64,000 bases of DNA, from NCBI RefSeq assembly GCF_004027225.2, contig NC_044288.2:6251719-6315718 (forward strand), written 5' to 3'. The notes under the pieces are model-generated. The model worked only from the letters and a program-made list of their open reading frames with translations. It did no database searches and was not told the origin of the DNA. Within the stretch, counting starts at the first letter, position 1. Each line of letters begins with the position of its first letter. Both the position numbers and the translations under genes were made by a program. This stretch comes from Strigops habroptila (Eukaryota > Chordata > Aves > Psittaciformes > Psittacidae). Below, piece after piece: positions 10,386 to 22,195 of this stretch.

Positions 10386-11034
10386 GGGTGAGGCGGGGAG
10401 GAGGCTGGTGTTCCTTGGGAGGGTGAGGTGCTGGTTCTGCTTGTCCCAGGCACCCACCTCTCTGCTGATGGGCTGGATGGTGATCCCTGTGGGAAGCCCA
10501 TGGACACCAGGTATGGCTTTGGCCACGGTGGCCCTTTGCAGGGCCCATGTGTCTCCTGTCCAGTGCAAATGGTGCTTGTGTGTGTGCAGAACAGCCAGGA
10601 AACCCCATGGAAATCCCATTGCTGAAACTGCTGGGCTGAGGTTTCCCCCTTGGGCAGTCAGACTTTAAACAAGGAGGAATTGGGTCCCTAGGGCGCTGCT
10701 GGGGGGGTTACTGTGGCTTGGTCTGGTGGAGAGAGCTTAGCATCACTGTTTGGATGAAGGGAGGCAGGAGGGAATTGAGCAGGGCTCCTCCTGCCCCTCA
10801 TCCTTCACTTTGTGCCTTCATCTCCCCTTCTCTCTCCTGGTTTCCTCCTGTTGCCATCAAGGCAGAGGATGTCCCTCTCCTGCCAGCTCCAGTGTGAGCA
10901 TGATGTGGGTTCCCACTGTGGTGCTGGGGGGGGCCACGCTGTCCCCAGATGGGGGTCTCAGTGTATTTGGGCCCCCACTGCAGCCCCTTGACCCTGTCTG
11001 ATGGGTTTTGGGAGCTGGGAGCCACCTGACCTTA

Positions 11035-11200
11035 GAAAGTGGTGTAAGTAAGGCTGGAGACAGCTGTAACTAATTATTTAAAATCTGAAACTGGAATAAT
11101 TAGCCCAATTAACAGTCTCAGGTGACATCTTCTTCCATCTGATAACGGCCTGAGGAAGAGGGGAATTAATTAACCCATCAGCCTGACGTTTGTAGGTCAC
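11035..11200. promoter_or_regulatory. AT-rich island with TAATTA-type homeodomain sites
   Basis: The stretch carries CTAATTATTTAAAA, GGAATAATTAGCC, CCAATTAACAG and GAATTAATTAACC within about 150 bp. Such a cluster in an intron of a neuronal gene is typical of a conserved enhancer. Conservation was not testable here. Confidence 0.35.
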
Positions 11201-12054
11201 TGCTGGCTCCTTGTGCCCATCCGGGTGGGAGCAGGGGTTGTGTGGGGGTGCCCATCCCTCTCGGTGCAGGGGTCTGTGCTTTGAGGTCTCAGTGCAGGGA
11301 GGGGAGCTGTGGGTGAGCCCAGGCACCAGCCAGGGGCAATGGGTTGGGGGCAGGCGGGTGGGGGGAGATGCCGTGGTCCGAGGCTGGGGTGATGGGCTGT
11401 GGGACGGGGCTCAGTGTCCCCCGGGAGCGCCACCAGCGCAGGTTCCTTAGTGGAAGATGCTGTAGGCCTTTAAGGTTGCTGTGGAAACGGTGGTGCTCGG
11501 TACCAGGAGGAGCCTCCTGCTTCCCAGGCAGGGCCCCCCCATCACTGCAGGAAGGGGACCCCCATTCCATCTCCTGGGACTGCACAGGCCCCTCTGTCTG
11601 GAGAGGGACATGGTGTCACGGCCGTGCCCGTGCAGGCGGGTGGCATTGGGTGTGCAGCTCCCCATGGGCTGGGCCCCCTCCAGCACGGACCCCCCAACCC
11701 CAGCTTGTCCTTGGCACAGCCGGTGGTGCCAGGCAGCGCTGCACACATGTGCACACGCGTGCACCCCTGCACAGCGCGGGGCGCCTGCCTGCCTGCCCTC
11801 TGTGGCACAGGGTGCGGAGCGTGCCGAGGCAGAGCCCACGAGCAGCTCGGTGAGGCCTCGCTGCTGCTCTCAGGTCTTGGAGTTTTAATGAGATAAATGG
11901 TATAAAAAGCTCCATTTGCCCTAAATGCCCATCCCTGCGTGAAGCTGCTCCCGTCCACCCCGGGAGCTGGGCTGGGGGCTGTGGTGCTGGGCACATGCTC
12001 CCGGGCTGGGCACGTGGCAGCAGCAGGAGGAGGAGGGGGATGAAGGCGTTTTAG

Positions 12055-12275
12055 CACATTTGCAATCATTTCCCTCCTCCCCCCTCCAAGTTTACAGCTT
12101 ACCTCAGCGGCTTATCAGCCTCCAATCTCATTAAATCAAGCAAATTGTAGCATCTGATATTTTATGGAGATTAAGGTGTGCGCCCAGACTCTATAATTAT
12201 CGGCAAAGATGTATTTACAATACCTTGTTGCTAGTAAACAAAAAATAACTTCAGATCAAAGCGCTTTTACAGGGA
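12055..12275. promoter_or_regulatory. AT-rich island, enhancer candidate
   Basis: About 220 bp of balanced, AT-rich sequence flanked by GC-rich DNA. It contains GGCTTATCAGCC (GATA core in a palindromic frame), CTCATTAAATCAAG, TCTATAATTATCGG and AAACAAAAAATAAC. No open frame of note. Likely conserved non-coding DNA. Confidence 0.38.
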
Positions 12276-12821
12276 AATAAATCTGCTGGTAGAGCCCTGC
12301 TGCGGCACAGAGATGGCGGTGCTGCCCGGGGTGGGTGGGCATCACATGGGGGTGACACACAGGGATGTCCCTGCTCCCACGTGGGCCCATGTGCTGGGGC
12401 CGTCCCCACGCTGGTGCCCTGCGCCAGGGTCTCCCTTGCTGGCATCCTCGTTGGAACCCACCCCTCCAGCCAGGGATTTCCACCCTGGAGACCTCCCCAG
12501 CGCCTCTGCTGACGCAGGACCAGGATTTATTGGCACAGGCGTGTGAGCGGCGGCGGGAGCGCTTTGCCCCTCGGTCTCTCCCCGCGGTGGGAGCGCTGCG
12601 GATTACCGATGCGGTGACGCTGGTTTATTGCTGCCTGAAGTGGATTTATCTGTGCGGCGGGGCCTGGGCTTGCTGCCGGTATAAATCACTGCAGCGCGGT
12701 CAGTGTGAGCCGGAGCACGGTGGCTGCATCCCACCGGGCCGGGGTGTCCCGGCCTTCCCAGGGGTTTTCAGGATGGGCTCCCTGCGCAGTCATGCACTGC
12801 GCTGCCCGGCAGCAGGCACAG

Positions 12822-12876
12822 TCCCTTCTCTGTCTCAATCTCCTGCCCACTGAAATGGGAATAATATGGTGATAAT
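12822..12876 (-). repeat. Ancient MIR/CORE-SINE-like scrap
   Basis: CTTCTCTGTCTCAATCTCC followed by ACTGAAATGGGAATAATA resembles the CTGTGCCTCAGTTTCCYC..TGTAAAATGGGGATAATA block of MIR-type SINEs in reverse orientation. Short and diverged, so the assignment is tentative. Confidence 0.35.
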
Positions 12877-13433
12877 GCTGCAGACGTCCTCTGGAAAGGG
12901 CTCTGAGGCAGATGAAAAGCCCTACTTAAGAGAGAGGCCATTATTATTAATAACTCAGAGCAAGGCTGTAAATTCAGCCGACACAGCTATTATGGGAAAT
13001 GAACCTGCTCTTGTGCTGGATCCAAGGCTGCCCAGCGTGGGATGGGGACAGGGATGGGGACACGAGAGCAGGGCTGGCTGGGTCATGTCTGCAGCCATTG
13101 GGGCAGCATGGCTGGAGGGAGCAAAGCCTCTTGGCAGGCACTTGGTTCACTGCCACTTGGGATGGTTTCTCAGCCTTTTAGGAAGGCCGGAGGTGTGAGG
13201 GAGGAGACCTGGAGCACGGGTCTCCCCCCAGCAGGAAAGAAGGTGGCTGAGCTTTGCTACAAGGCTGAGACCTGGCTGAAACTCAGCACAGGGGTGACAT
13301 TGGCTCTCGGGAGCATGGCTGGAGCAGATGCCGGGGAGATGGACTGTGGTGCCGCAGCCAGCATGGGACTGGGTTGGGCGGGACCTGCTGTGACCGGCCT
13401 GGCGCAGGCTGGCTGTGCCCATCTAGGGAACAT

Positions 13434-13484
13434 CCATGGGAATATTGCATCCATGGGAATATTGCATCCATGGGAATACTGCAG
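13434..13484. repeat. 17-bp tandem triplication
   Basis: Three consecutive 17-bp units (CCATGGGAATATTGCAT) occupy 13434-13450, 13451-13467 and 13468-13484; the first two are identical and the third differs near its end. Confidence 0.9.
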
Positions 13485-14599
13485 CTTTGCAAAGGTTATA
13501 TGAAAATAAAAGTAACCTGGTGCCAGTCGTCACCCGGTACCTGCATCCAGGTCAGCAAAAGGCGAAGGGCTGCCGCAGCCCCTCCTCCATAGGGATAACT
13601 TCAGCTCTGGCATTGCCACCCCACCGTGGTGGGCAGCCCTAGGGCGGGTGGGATGCAGGTAGCCAGGATGGCAGCGCTGGATGTGGGGCTGGGCAGGGGG
13701 TGCTGTGGGGTGCTGTGGGGCGCAGGGCTGTGGCCATGGGCTCGTGGTGCTGCCTGCACCTGGCTCGGGAGCTTCTGCGGGGGAACGAGCTCTGATATAA
13801 ATATCTTTTTGCTCAGCACACGACCTACTTTCCAGACAATGCCATTAGCCTCCCGACTCCCTCATTCATCTTCCACTGTCCTCCCCCAGCCCGCCCCGTG
13901 GCAGCACCCGCGCCGCTGCTGCGCTCCCGGCCATGGTGTGGTGAAGCAGGATGGGCACCTGCCTTGGTGGCACCATAGGGACCCCCATGGTGGGGCTGGG
14001 GCCGGCCAGCAGCCCTGTCCCCACGGCTGGGGGGGGCTCTCGCTGCCTGGCCCCTGCGCTGGCCTTGCAGGAGGTGGCTGGGTCCCCTTTGGGGTTTCTC
14101 CACCCCATCCTGGAGGGTGCTCAGCTCCATCATCCCTTCCTGCTGCCTCCAGCCCCATTCCCTGGAACAGTCCATGCCCGGGCTGGCAAACAGCCTCATC
14201 CAGGGACAAACTCACCGAGGGACAGCCTTGTTGGGGACATCCTTGCTCGGGCAGGGAGGGAGCACAGCAGAGCAGCAACAGCCAACTGTTGTCTCTGGGC
14301 TGGCCCATGGGCAGCGTGTGGGGACCAGTTATCCCCTTGAGTCTCCCAGAGCATCCCTGGCAGTGGAACCACACACGTGGTTCATCCCAGGGCGATCTGC
14401 GGGAGCTCCCATGTGGTGGCGAAGCTGTGTTGCTCAGTTGGTGGGATTAGGGGCAGGTTGGGCAGAGGGTGCCTGGTCCTGGTGGCAGCCCTGGAGTCAT
14501 TTTTCCCCTTAGAGCTGGAAATGCCTCCCTGGAGGCAGGGCAGGCCTGAGGCTGCTGCACACCTCCCCGTGCCCCTGGGGCTGAGCCCCCGCTCCTCCC

Positions 14600-14710
14600 C
14601 TGCAGCTAGAATTAAATATTCGATGTGTATTGCTGGTAAATCCTGTAAATCTCTTTTATCTCTAAGCTCTTGTCGCAGGAATATCGGCGCTGTAATCTCT
14701 GCAGGGGCCC
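14600..14710. promoter_or_regulatory. AT-rich island, enhancer candidate
   Basis: Holds GAATTAAATATTCG, TGCTGGTAAATCCTG and TTTTATCTCTAAGC in otherwise GC-rich intron DNA. No coding potential. Regulatory role is inferred from composition only. Confidence 0.3.
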
Positions 14711-14744
14711 ATCCCGCAGCCCTTCACAGCTCCCCAGCTCACAC

Positions 14745-14881
14745 CCTGGAAGTGCTCAAAGAACGTGTAGATGATGCCCTCAGTGCCATGGGTTAGTGGT
14801 GGCCTTGGCAGTGCTGGAGTAAAGATTGGACTTGGTGATCTTAAAGGTCTTTTCCAACCTGGTTGATTCTATGATTCTCTG
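14745..14881 (+). repeat. CR1 LINE 3' tail
   Basis: The sense-strand tail reads GTGGTGGCCTTGGCAGTGCT, then TTGGACTTGGTGATCTTAAA, GGTCTTTTCCAACCTGGTTG and ATTCTATGATTCT. This is a different CR1 subfamily from the copy at 3101. Severely 5'-truncated. Confidence 0.88.
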
Positions 14882-15129
14882 ACCATGCTTCATTTTCCCC
14901 ACGTCTTCCCATGAGATACTTCAGAGGCTGGTGTTGGAGCAGGACCCCAGTGCCCATGGCAGAGAACCCCATGTCGCCCACCCTGCCAGCGCTGCCTGCT
15001 GTGAGGGCAGGCACCGTCCCCACGCTGTATGTGATGGGGATGCCAGCACCCAACATGGTCCCACCAGAGTGTCCCCCATTGCTGCTGTGTCCCCCGCTCA
15101 CCCTGTACCTCCCTCGCTCTGCCCTGTGC

Positions 15130-15225
15130 CAGGGCTGTGCTAAGAGCATTGTGCAGAATTATGTATTTAAATATTTAGGTTTTCATCAGCTTTGCAAATT
15201 AAGCCCATCCATTAAAGCGGCAGTT
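15130..15225. promoter_or_regulatory. AT-rich patch, enhancer candidate
   Basis: GAATTATGTATTTAAATATT, TTTTCATCAGCTTTGCAAAT and CCATTAAAGCGG occur within 80 bp. The TTTGCAAAT is octamer-like. Low confidence. Confidence 0.28.
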
Positions 15226-17429
15226 TGGGTCCTCCACTGGTGAGCGGGGCTGTGCTGTGCCCCAGGCTCAGTGTACCCATCCCAGCCCTGGCCCTGAGGG
15301 GCCTCACGGGTGGGATGCAGCCTGGGAATGGGGGACAATGGCCGGAGCATCCCTACCAGCACAGGGACCAATGGCTTTGCTTCCTCATCATTCCCTGCTT
15401 GTTGGAAATCCTGATTGTTGGAAATCCTGGCCTCTGCAGCCCTGCTGCAGGGAGAACCGTGGGATGGGATGATGTTGCAAAGGGAACTGGTTGGGGTGGG
15501 TGTTATTTGAGCAGGAACGGGCAGAGATCATCGCTGCTGCCGTGCTTGGTGGTAACGCTGTGCCGCCCCGAGCTCCCAAAGCAGCTTTGGAGTGATCCCT
15601 GGCTTAAGTCATTACACCGTGTGTCCGGGGACGTAAGTGGCTTTTTAAGCCCCGGCAGCATGGCCCATCCTGCCGGTGGAGCAGGCTGCGTGCGGGCAGG
15701 GAGGAAGAAATGGAGCAGCCCAGGGAGTGCATGGGGGGGCTGCCATGGCCCCCAGATGCCTGGAAAGGGCCCTCTGATGGGGCAGGTCTAACTCCTGGGG
15801 ATGCCTGGAGCCAATGCCCGCCTGGGGCTTCGCTGGGTACTGGAGCAAGGTGTCCAGTGGGGATGTAGGCAGAGCCCCAGGGCGAGCGCGGCACAGGGGG
15901 ATGCTCTTGCTTGTCCCTTCCCTTTGCTGCAGGTGAATATTGGCCATGTTGGTTTTGTGTTGGCTCTCTGTCCCACTGGGCTCCCTGGGGGTGCCTGCAT
16001 GTCCCCTCTTCCCAAGCACTGGAGGGGCACTGGGCGAGCGTGCTGGCTGCTGCTGGCCCCCAGCACCACGGGCAGATGTCAAGTGCATCCATGGGAGGAA
16101 GCTGTCCATGGGCATAACCGGTGATGGGTGCTCATCCGTGCAGTGCCGTGCCCACGAACCCTGCACCAGCTGGCGTGGGATGGAGTTCCCGGGGCCTTGC
16201 TTGGCCTGAGGATCCCTCCAGGGTGATTTCCTAACCCAGTTGGTTTCTGCTGCTCTGGCTGTGGGGTCTCACCTCTGGCAGTCGGTCCCCATGTGTCATG
16301 TTCCAGCTCCCATGGGCAGGATGAGCATCGCTGCAGGGCTGAGGGGGCTGGAGGTGCCGGTGCCTTGGGCAGCTCACCCTGCCACCCCTGCATCTGCTTG
16401 CTCCTGCCCATGGATGCTGGCGTGGGCCCTTCCCTGTGCCACCTCTTTCCTCCTAAGCCAACTTCACTGTGGGCTTTGGCTGCCGGACCCATCATCTCAT
16501 ACAGGGCTTTTGAAGAAGTGGCTCTTCCACCAAGATCCAGGTTTGGGCTTTGTAGGGATGCAGCACCAGGCTCCCTTCTCCACTGGTTCTGTCCTGGCAG
16601 CTCCAAGATGCTCTGGCTCTCTAGGACACCCTGGAGCGTGGCTCTTGCCCTGGGGACATTGGTGCTGGGTACTAGGGTGTCCGGGCTGGGCTGTGCATGC
16701 AGGGTGGATCGAGGGGTCCTTGCTCCCTGCAGCAGCAGCAGCCACGTGTGTTGTGCCGGGGAGTCCCAGTGCTGGCGGCCGTGCCGGGATCCCTGGCAGC
16801 TGGGGCGTGTCGTGGCCGTATTTCCTCTCTCTGCTCCAGGAGTAATTGCTCAGATGGGGATTTGGGGCGACTCCCATCCCTCTCCCGGCATGGTAATGAG
16901 TGAAGAAGACTCAAAGACAAATGGCTCATTAAGAAGCAGTGCTGCATTGCAGGATTTTTCATCCCACCAACCGCTGCATCAGCAGAGGCAGCACCTCTCA
17001 CGCTCGCTCTCCCCAACCCTGGAGAAGGATCTGTCAGGCAGCCAGTGCCAAAATTAATCTTGTGCTTAATAACCTGATAACCTGCCCCTCCCGCCCAGAG
17101 GCTTGTCCTCAGCATCCCGGTGCATGGAGCAGGGCGGCAGCGCTGGCTTGAGCCCGGGGGCACTGGGGTTTGGTACCTGGGAAGTGCCTGGTGAGGAGCG
17201 ATGTGCCGGGGCAGGGCTGAGCATCGGGGTGCCAGGGTCCCCCCAGCCCAGCTCCAGCAGCCGCTCTCAGCAGCCTCAGTAAACGCTTCCCGCTCCACGC
17301 ACCTTTGCAATTCTTCAGCTGGTATTTGTCCTTCATGACTTTTCCAGCATTTTGCCTTATCCCTTACTGACAGCGGCACCCGATCAGTTCCTGCCCCTCA
17401 CAATCCTCCAGCCCGCTCGGTTTCCTTCT

Positions 17430-17890
17430 GTTAGCAGGAATTGGGTTTGATTTCCTGATTGCATCGAGCGTGTTTGCTGCAATCTTTGCATCCTGCTCAC
17501 TCCCCTTCCCCTGGCCAGCCCTTACCTACTGGGGTAACAAACCTCTCCCTAACAACACTCTCTTCCCTGCCTGACATGACTAATGAACCACCAGCGAGCT
17601 GCTTTCAGCTAATTCAACTTTTAAGGAAATAATGACTCGGCACAGAATTATGTGCTAAATTAGTCAATTTCTTACTAAGCCCCTCTCATTTTATTTTTTT
17701 TTTCCAGGCTGAGTAAATTTTACTAATACAGCCTAATAAAATAACAGAGCAATTAGTAATAAAATAAAATGTTTGCTTTCGACAATCCCTCTCGCTTACA
17801 ACGAGCTGGGAGAAAGTCAATAGATTAAAAGCGCGGTGGAAACGACCTGGCGATATTCCATAGTTATTTTCTTCCCGTGACCGTAGATCA
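17430..17890. promoter_or_regulatory. Largest AT-rich island of the leader intron, strong enhancer candidate
   Basis: Some 450 bp stand out sharply from the surrounding GC-rich DNA. They carry many TAAT/ATTA cores: CATGACTAATGAACC, AGCTAATTCAAC, GCTAAATTAGTCAATTT, TTTTACTAATACAGCC, GAGCAATTAGTAATAAAA, with AAATAATGACTCGG (near AP-1) and a T-rich tract ending at CCAG about 17708. No frame is coding. The texture is that of a conserved developmental or neuronal enhancer. Confidence 0.42.
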
Positions 17891-19084
17891 GATTTGCTCT
17901 GCTCCTAAGTGGGAAAACCACTTCAGGGCTCTTTCTTTCCCCCAGGCTTCAGCTCGTGTGCGGTGCCGGGCGCTCACGCTGCGTGTTTGTTCTCTCCTGC
18001 TTTCATCCCCAGCCACAAAGATCCGCAGCAGGACCCGCGCTGGCAAAACCTTCTGCTAATTTGCAAAGCCGAACGGGCCAAGCTCGCGCCTCTGCCGGGC
18101 CAGCGGCTGGGAGAACATCCCTTTGCTCCCGCTAGAGAGCCAGGGTGGCAGGAGGAGGCTTTGTGGAGCATATGGCTGGATCCAGAGCAAATCAAAGTCA
18201 ATGGCAAGGCGGCCACTGGGCCAGCTCTGGCGCCTGCTGGCAGGGAATTGCATAAGAGGATGGGGCTGGGGATGGTTTTGGGCTAAGCTGGGCAAAACAC
18301 GTGTCTGTGGCCGTGCTGAGCCATCCCTGTCGCTGCTGGTGCAGGCAGTGCTGGTGTGGGGTGGCCTCCGGGGAGCAGGGAGGGCTGGGCTGTGTTAAAA
18401 TGCACAGGGAGCGTGGTCAGGCTGTTTCTGGGAACATCCTCGCTCTTCATCCCTGGGCTTCATCTGCCTTGTGTTGCTCCCCCAGAGCCTGCTGCCCCCA
18501 GGAGATCCAGTGTGGAGGAGCCATCGGTGGCCGGGGCCATGAGAACAGCATCCCCCTGAGCGCAGGGCGGTAAGTGCCACTGATGGGCTTCACCGGGACC
18601 CCAGCACATGCTGCCCATGGAGTGAGGGGCTGGGACCCCCAGGTACGGGTCCATCAACCCCAGCTCTTGGGGTTTGATCGGGAAGTGTTGGAAAACCCAG
18701 TCTTGCCCTGTGCCGAGAAGGTTTGCTGGACCCAGATGTTGTGGTGGGGTTTTGCTGTCCCACCGCCTCCCCACTGGTAGTCCTGAAGCTGGAGGAAGGC
18801 TGGGGGGAGCCCTGGGTACCACAGGGTCCCAGGAGAGATTAGGCTCCTGCTGAAGCTGCCTCGTCTCCCTGTGCCCGGTACGTTGCTGTCTCCAAGGCAG
18901 AGATCTCACTGCTGGAAAGCAGAACTGCCTCTGCCAAGTGCTCCTGTGGGAAATTAAGCAGGAGGCTGGATTTCAGCATGGCTGGGGGCTATGGGCCCTT
19001 CTGCTCCCCATGCTGACCCTCGTGGTGGGGAGAGATGTGGTGGGAGCAGATGTCAGAGGGGACGTGGCGGTGGGGAATTGCTGG

Positions 19085-19230
19085 TGGGAGTTTCTCCAGG
19101 CCTTGGATGCAATAAAGGCAAGGAGTGAGTTATTTGTGATGGTAATTATGCACTTCCAGTTTGTCCTAGCACATAATCATGTGGGCGGTAGGTTCCCACT
19201 GGTGGTAATTACCCCGGTGTTAAATGGCAC
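19085..19230. promoter_or_regulatory. AT-rich island, enhancer candidate
   Basis: Contains TGGTAATTATGCAC, CACATAATCATGTGG (near-palindromic) and GGTGGTAATTACCCC (palindromic TAATTA core). Two homeodomain-type TAATTA sites lie about 70 bp apart. Confidence 0.35.
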
Positions 19231-20364
19231 AAAATTCAGCCAGGCTGGGCTCCCCCCCCCTTTTTGAGTCTGTGTTTTGGTGGCGCAAATCCCTTCCTTC
19301 CCAAGAGATGTGCAGTGTGAGTGGCCTTCACTGGGACACGGATGCGGCCGGATCCCCCTGTGCCATGTGGCAGCCTCCTGCCTGCAGTGCCCATGCTGGA
19401 CAGGGCAGAGGAGCAGGCTTGATGGCTTTTCTTCCCTGTTCAAGTGGCCATCCACACCAGGACATGGGTTTGGGGACCCTGGGCCATGCTGCTCTGCTGA
19501 GACCCACAGCATCACTCCCAACCCCTTCCCCATCCCCAGGGTGCTCCCAGAGGGACCACTTGGTCCCTGGCCAGGGCTCAGGCACTTGTGTGGCTTTGGT
19601 GAGCTGGTTCTGGCTGGGATGTAGCATCCTTCACCATGGCTTGTCCCCATCCTCTGCCATCTCCTGCTCCGCTGGTGGCTGCAGGATTGCTGTGGCAGGG
19701 CCCAGCTTTGTTTAGCTCCTGCTCTTGCTGGGCACAAAGCCCCGCCGGGCTCGTGCTGATGGGCTGCTCCACTATTTTGACTCCTTCTTCCCGCTGCAGC
19801 AGCAATATTTGAATCACCTGAGAGCTTCCCTCCCCGAGCAGATGATAGCTCAGCCTGCGGAGGTGGAGGCAGCGCTGGGAGCCTGTGTGTCTGTCTGTCC
19901 ATCCTGCTGCCGATGGCAGGCTCGGTCCCTGGCGGCAGCTCTCCCAGGAGGGGAGAGGCATTTCTTTTTGTAAGAGGCTGCAGCATCCTTTGGTTAAGAC
20001 GCAGCAATTAGGGAGCCTTGCTAGAGCTGGAGCACAACTGGGAGGGCAGGGGGAGAGGCGCAGGACTGAGCATCTGGCCTTGAAGCCTGGAAGGAAGGAG
20101 GCGACAGAGGCTTATTAGGGCAGACACGTTCCCCAGGCACTGCTGTGTCCTGTCTGCTGCTTGCCACCAACACACACGTCACTACCCACCCTGTGACCAT
20201 CAGGGGCCTCCAGCTCCTTTCTCCTTCGGGAGTTCCCAGTGTCCCTTGTGTCTAACAGACCCCCTGTGACCATCCCACGGTCACCTTTCCCATCCCACGG
20301 TCACCTTTTCCTGCAGTCAGTCTTGGAGATGGGCTGCCCGCAGCACCCTGCCTGCATATGATAA

Positions 20365-20470
20365 CAAGAATGCCAACGATGCCTGTTAATTAGCTGAGCT
20401 ACACTGGGGAATAAGTAATTTCCTCATTTACAGTCATACCAAAGGCACAGCCTTTGAGGACCATAAGGAA
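20365..20470. promoter_or_regulatory. AT-rich patch 0.7 kb before the first DLGAP3 coding exon
   Basis: It holds GTTAATTAGCTGAGC and GGGGAATAAGTAATTTCC, with no open frame of note. A related patch follows at about 20745-20850 (TTCATAATATTTGG). Enhancer or intron element; inference only. Confidence 0.28.
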
Positions 20471-21114
20471 AACAAACCTCTGCGGGTGCACACAGCTCCG
20501 GTGTCCCCAGGGCCAGCCTGGCTCCACACCATCCATCCTCCTGCTCCTGTGTGGGGATGCCCCACACGCAGCTGAGCCATCTCCGCTCCCTGGTTCTCCA
20601 TCCGTGGGGGCTGGAAGGGCTGTGGGGGCTGGTGGGGTGGCCACTCGTGGGTCTCCATCTGCGGTTGGGCACGGTGCAGGGAGGATAGGCTGGATGGAGA
20701 CATCAGAGCGCAGCTCCCCCGCGCCCCGCGGCAGCTCATTAACGGCTCCGTGAATCGCAACGGCTGAAAAACTCAGCCAGAACCATTTTCCTAATGGAGA
20801 AACACTTCATAATATTTGGTGTCGGAGAAGAAAACAAGTTTCCGATGATGGCAGCGTGTCCTCCCTCGCCGTCTGCAGGCCTGTGCTGCCTGCATCGCTG
20901 CTGGCGGCGCCTTCTCCTTCCCGCTGCCGGCACCGTGCCCCCCTCGCCTCATGGAGAACCAGGTTTCTGGCATTCCAGGGGCTCAACCAGGGCCAGATCC
21001 TGCCCTGGGAGCTTCTCAGCCCTCTCAGTCCATTCCCGTGGGGGAGCCCCAATGTTTTTCTGGTGGTGGGGTGCAGGGGTGAGTGTGACGCTGTGCCTGT
21101 CCCTATCCTCACAG

Positions 21115-21168
21115 ATGAGCCCGCAGGGACAACCCTGCAGGATGCCGAAGCTATGGGGCGGGTGCTGA
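21115..21168 (+). promoter_or_regulatory. DLGAP3: 17-codon upstream ORF at the start of the DLGAP3 start-codon exon
   Basis: A good 3' splice site (TATCCTCACAG, ending 21114) is followed at once by ATG at 21115-21117. This frame runs for 17 codons to TGA at 21166-21168, four bases before the DLGAP3 start codon at 21173, which has A at -3 (ACACCATGA). A scanning ribosome would meet this uORF first and could terminate and reinitiate. If the leader is the 8738 exon, the joined context is GGAAG|ATGA (A at -3), a strong start. The acceptor and leader choice are inferred. Confidence 0.55.
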
Positions 21169-21172
21169 CACC

Positions 21173-22195
21173 ATGAAGGGCTACCATGGGGAGCGTAGCC
21201 AGGTACAGCCCTCCTCCGGCCACCGCTGCCGCTGCATCCCAGAGGACTGCCAGCATCCCGCCGACTACATCCAGCACGGCCCCGAGGGCCGGCCGCCGTA
21301 CCCCCTCAGCCCCAGCGAGCCGTGTTCCTTGGAGCATCCCTACTGCCCGGCACGGAGCCCCGGCGCGGCCAGCGAGTGCCCGGGCGGGCCCTTGAGCGAG
21401 CTGCCCTCGGCCAGCGCCAGCAGCACCTTCCCGAGGATGCACCACGCGCAGCAGCCCTACGACTCCTGCGACGAATGCATGGCGACAGCAGCCCACCCCG
21501 CCAGCAAGATCAACCGCCTGCCCCCCACGCTGCTGGACCAGTTCGAGAAGCAGCTCCCGCTGCACCACGACGGCTTCCACACGCTGCAGTACCCGCGGGC
21601 CGGCGGCGCCGAGCCCCGCAGCGAGAGCCCCAGCCGCATCCGCCACCTCGTCCACTCCGTCCAGAAGCTCTTCGCCAAGTCCCACTCCCTGGAGGCGCCG
21701 GCCAAGCGGGAATACAACGGTGCCAAGATGGACGGCCGCGGGGACGGCTACCACCACCATCACCACCACCACCACCATCACCACCACCAGTCCCGCCACG
21801 GCAAGCGCAGCAAGAGCAAGGACCGCAAGGTGGACTCCCGGCACCGGTCCAAGATGATGGGCTGGTGGAGCTCCGATGACAACCTGGACAGCGACAGCAG
21901 CTACATGGTGTCAGGCCGGCACGCTGCCGACCAGGGCACCCAGTACTGCGTGGACGCTCCCGAAAGTGCCTTCAGAGACTTGACCTTGAAGAGTCTAAAA
22001 GGCGGCGGGGAAGGAAAATGCCTGGCTTGTGCCGGCATGTCCATGTCTCTGGACGGCCAGACAGTCAAGAGGAGCGCCTGGCACACCATGACCGTCAGCC
22101 AGGCACGTGAAGCCTACCCCAGCGCCGGCAGCACCGAGAAGACCTTGATGCTTCAGGAAGCAAAGGCCAAAGACCGAGCATACCAGTACCTGCAG
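21173..22195 (+). CDS. DLGAP3: DLGAP3 coding exon 1
   Basis: Residues 1-341. The donor is TGCAG|GTGAGG at 22195/22196 and the exon ends in phase 0. The exon begins upstream at 21115 (acceptor), with 58 bases of leader. It is CpG-rich and carries the (CAY)n histidine tract near 21752-21787. Confidence 0.96.

Larger units (their letters stand above)
8741..21114 (+). other. DLGAP3: Presumed long leader intron of DLGAP3
   Basis: About 12.4 kb separates the CpG-island donor at 8739 from the acceptor ending at 21114. I find no exon with recognisable protein in it. The background is GC-rich, with AT-rich islands listed separately, one CR1 tail (14745-14881) and one SINE-like scrap (12822-12876). 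Additional small non-coding leader exons cannot be excluded. Confidence 0.5.

Noticed and set aside
20794-21168. 124-codon + frame ending just before DLGAP3
   Set aside because: Only its last 17 codons lie in the presumed exon; the rest is intron upstream of the acceptor. Kept only as a uORF.
20807-21844. 345-codon - strand frame antisense to DLGAP3 exon 1
   Set aside because: Shadow of the coding exon; Val/Ala/Gly-rich with no family match.
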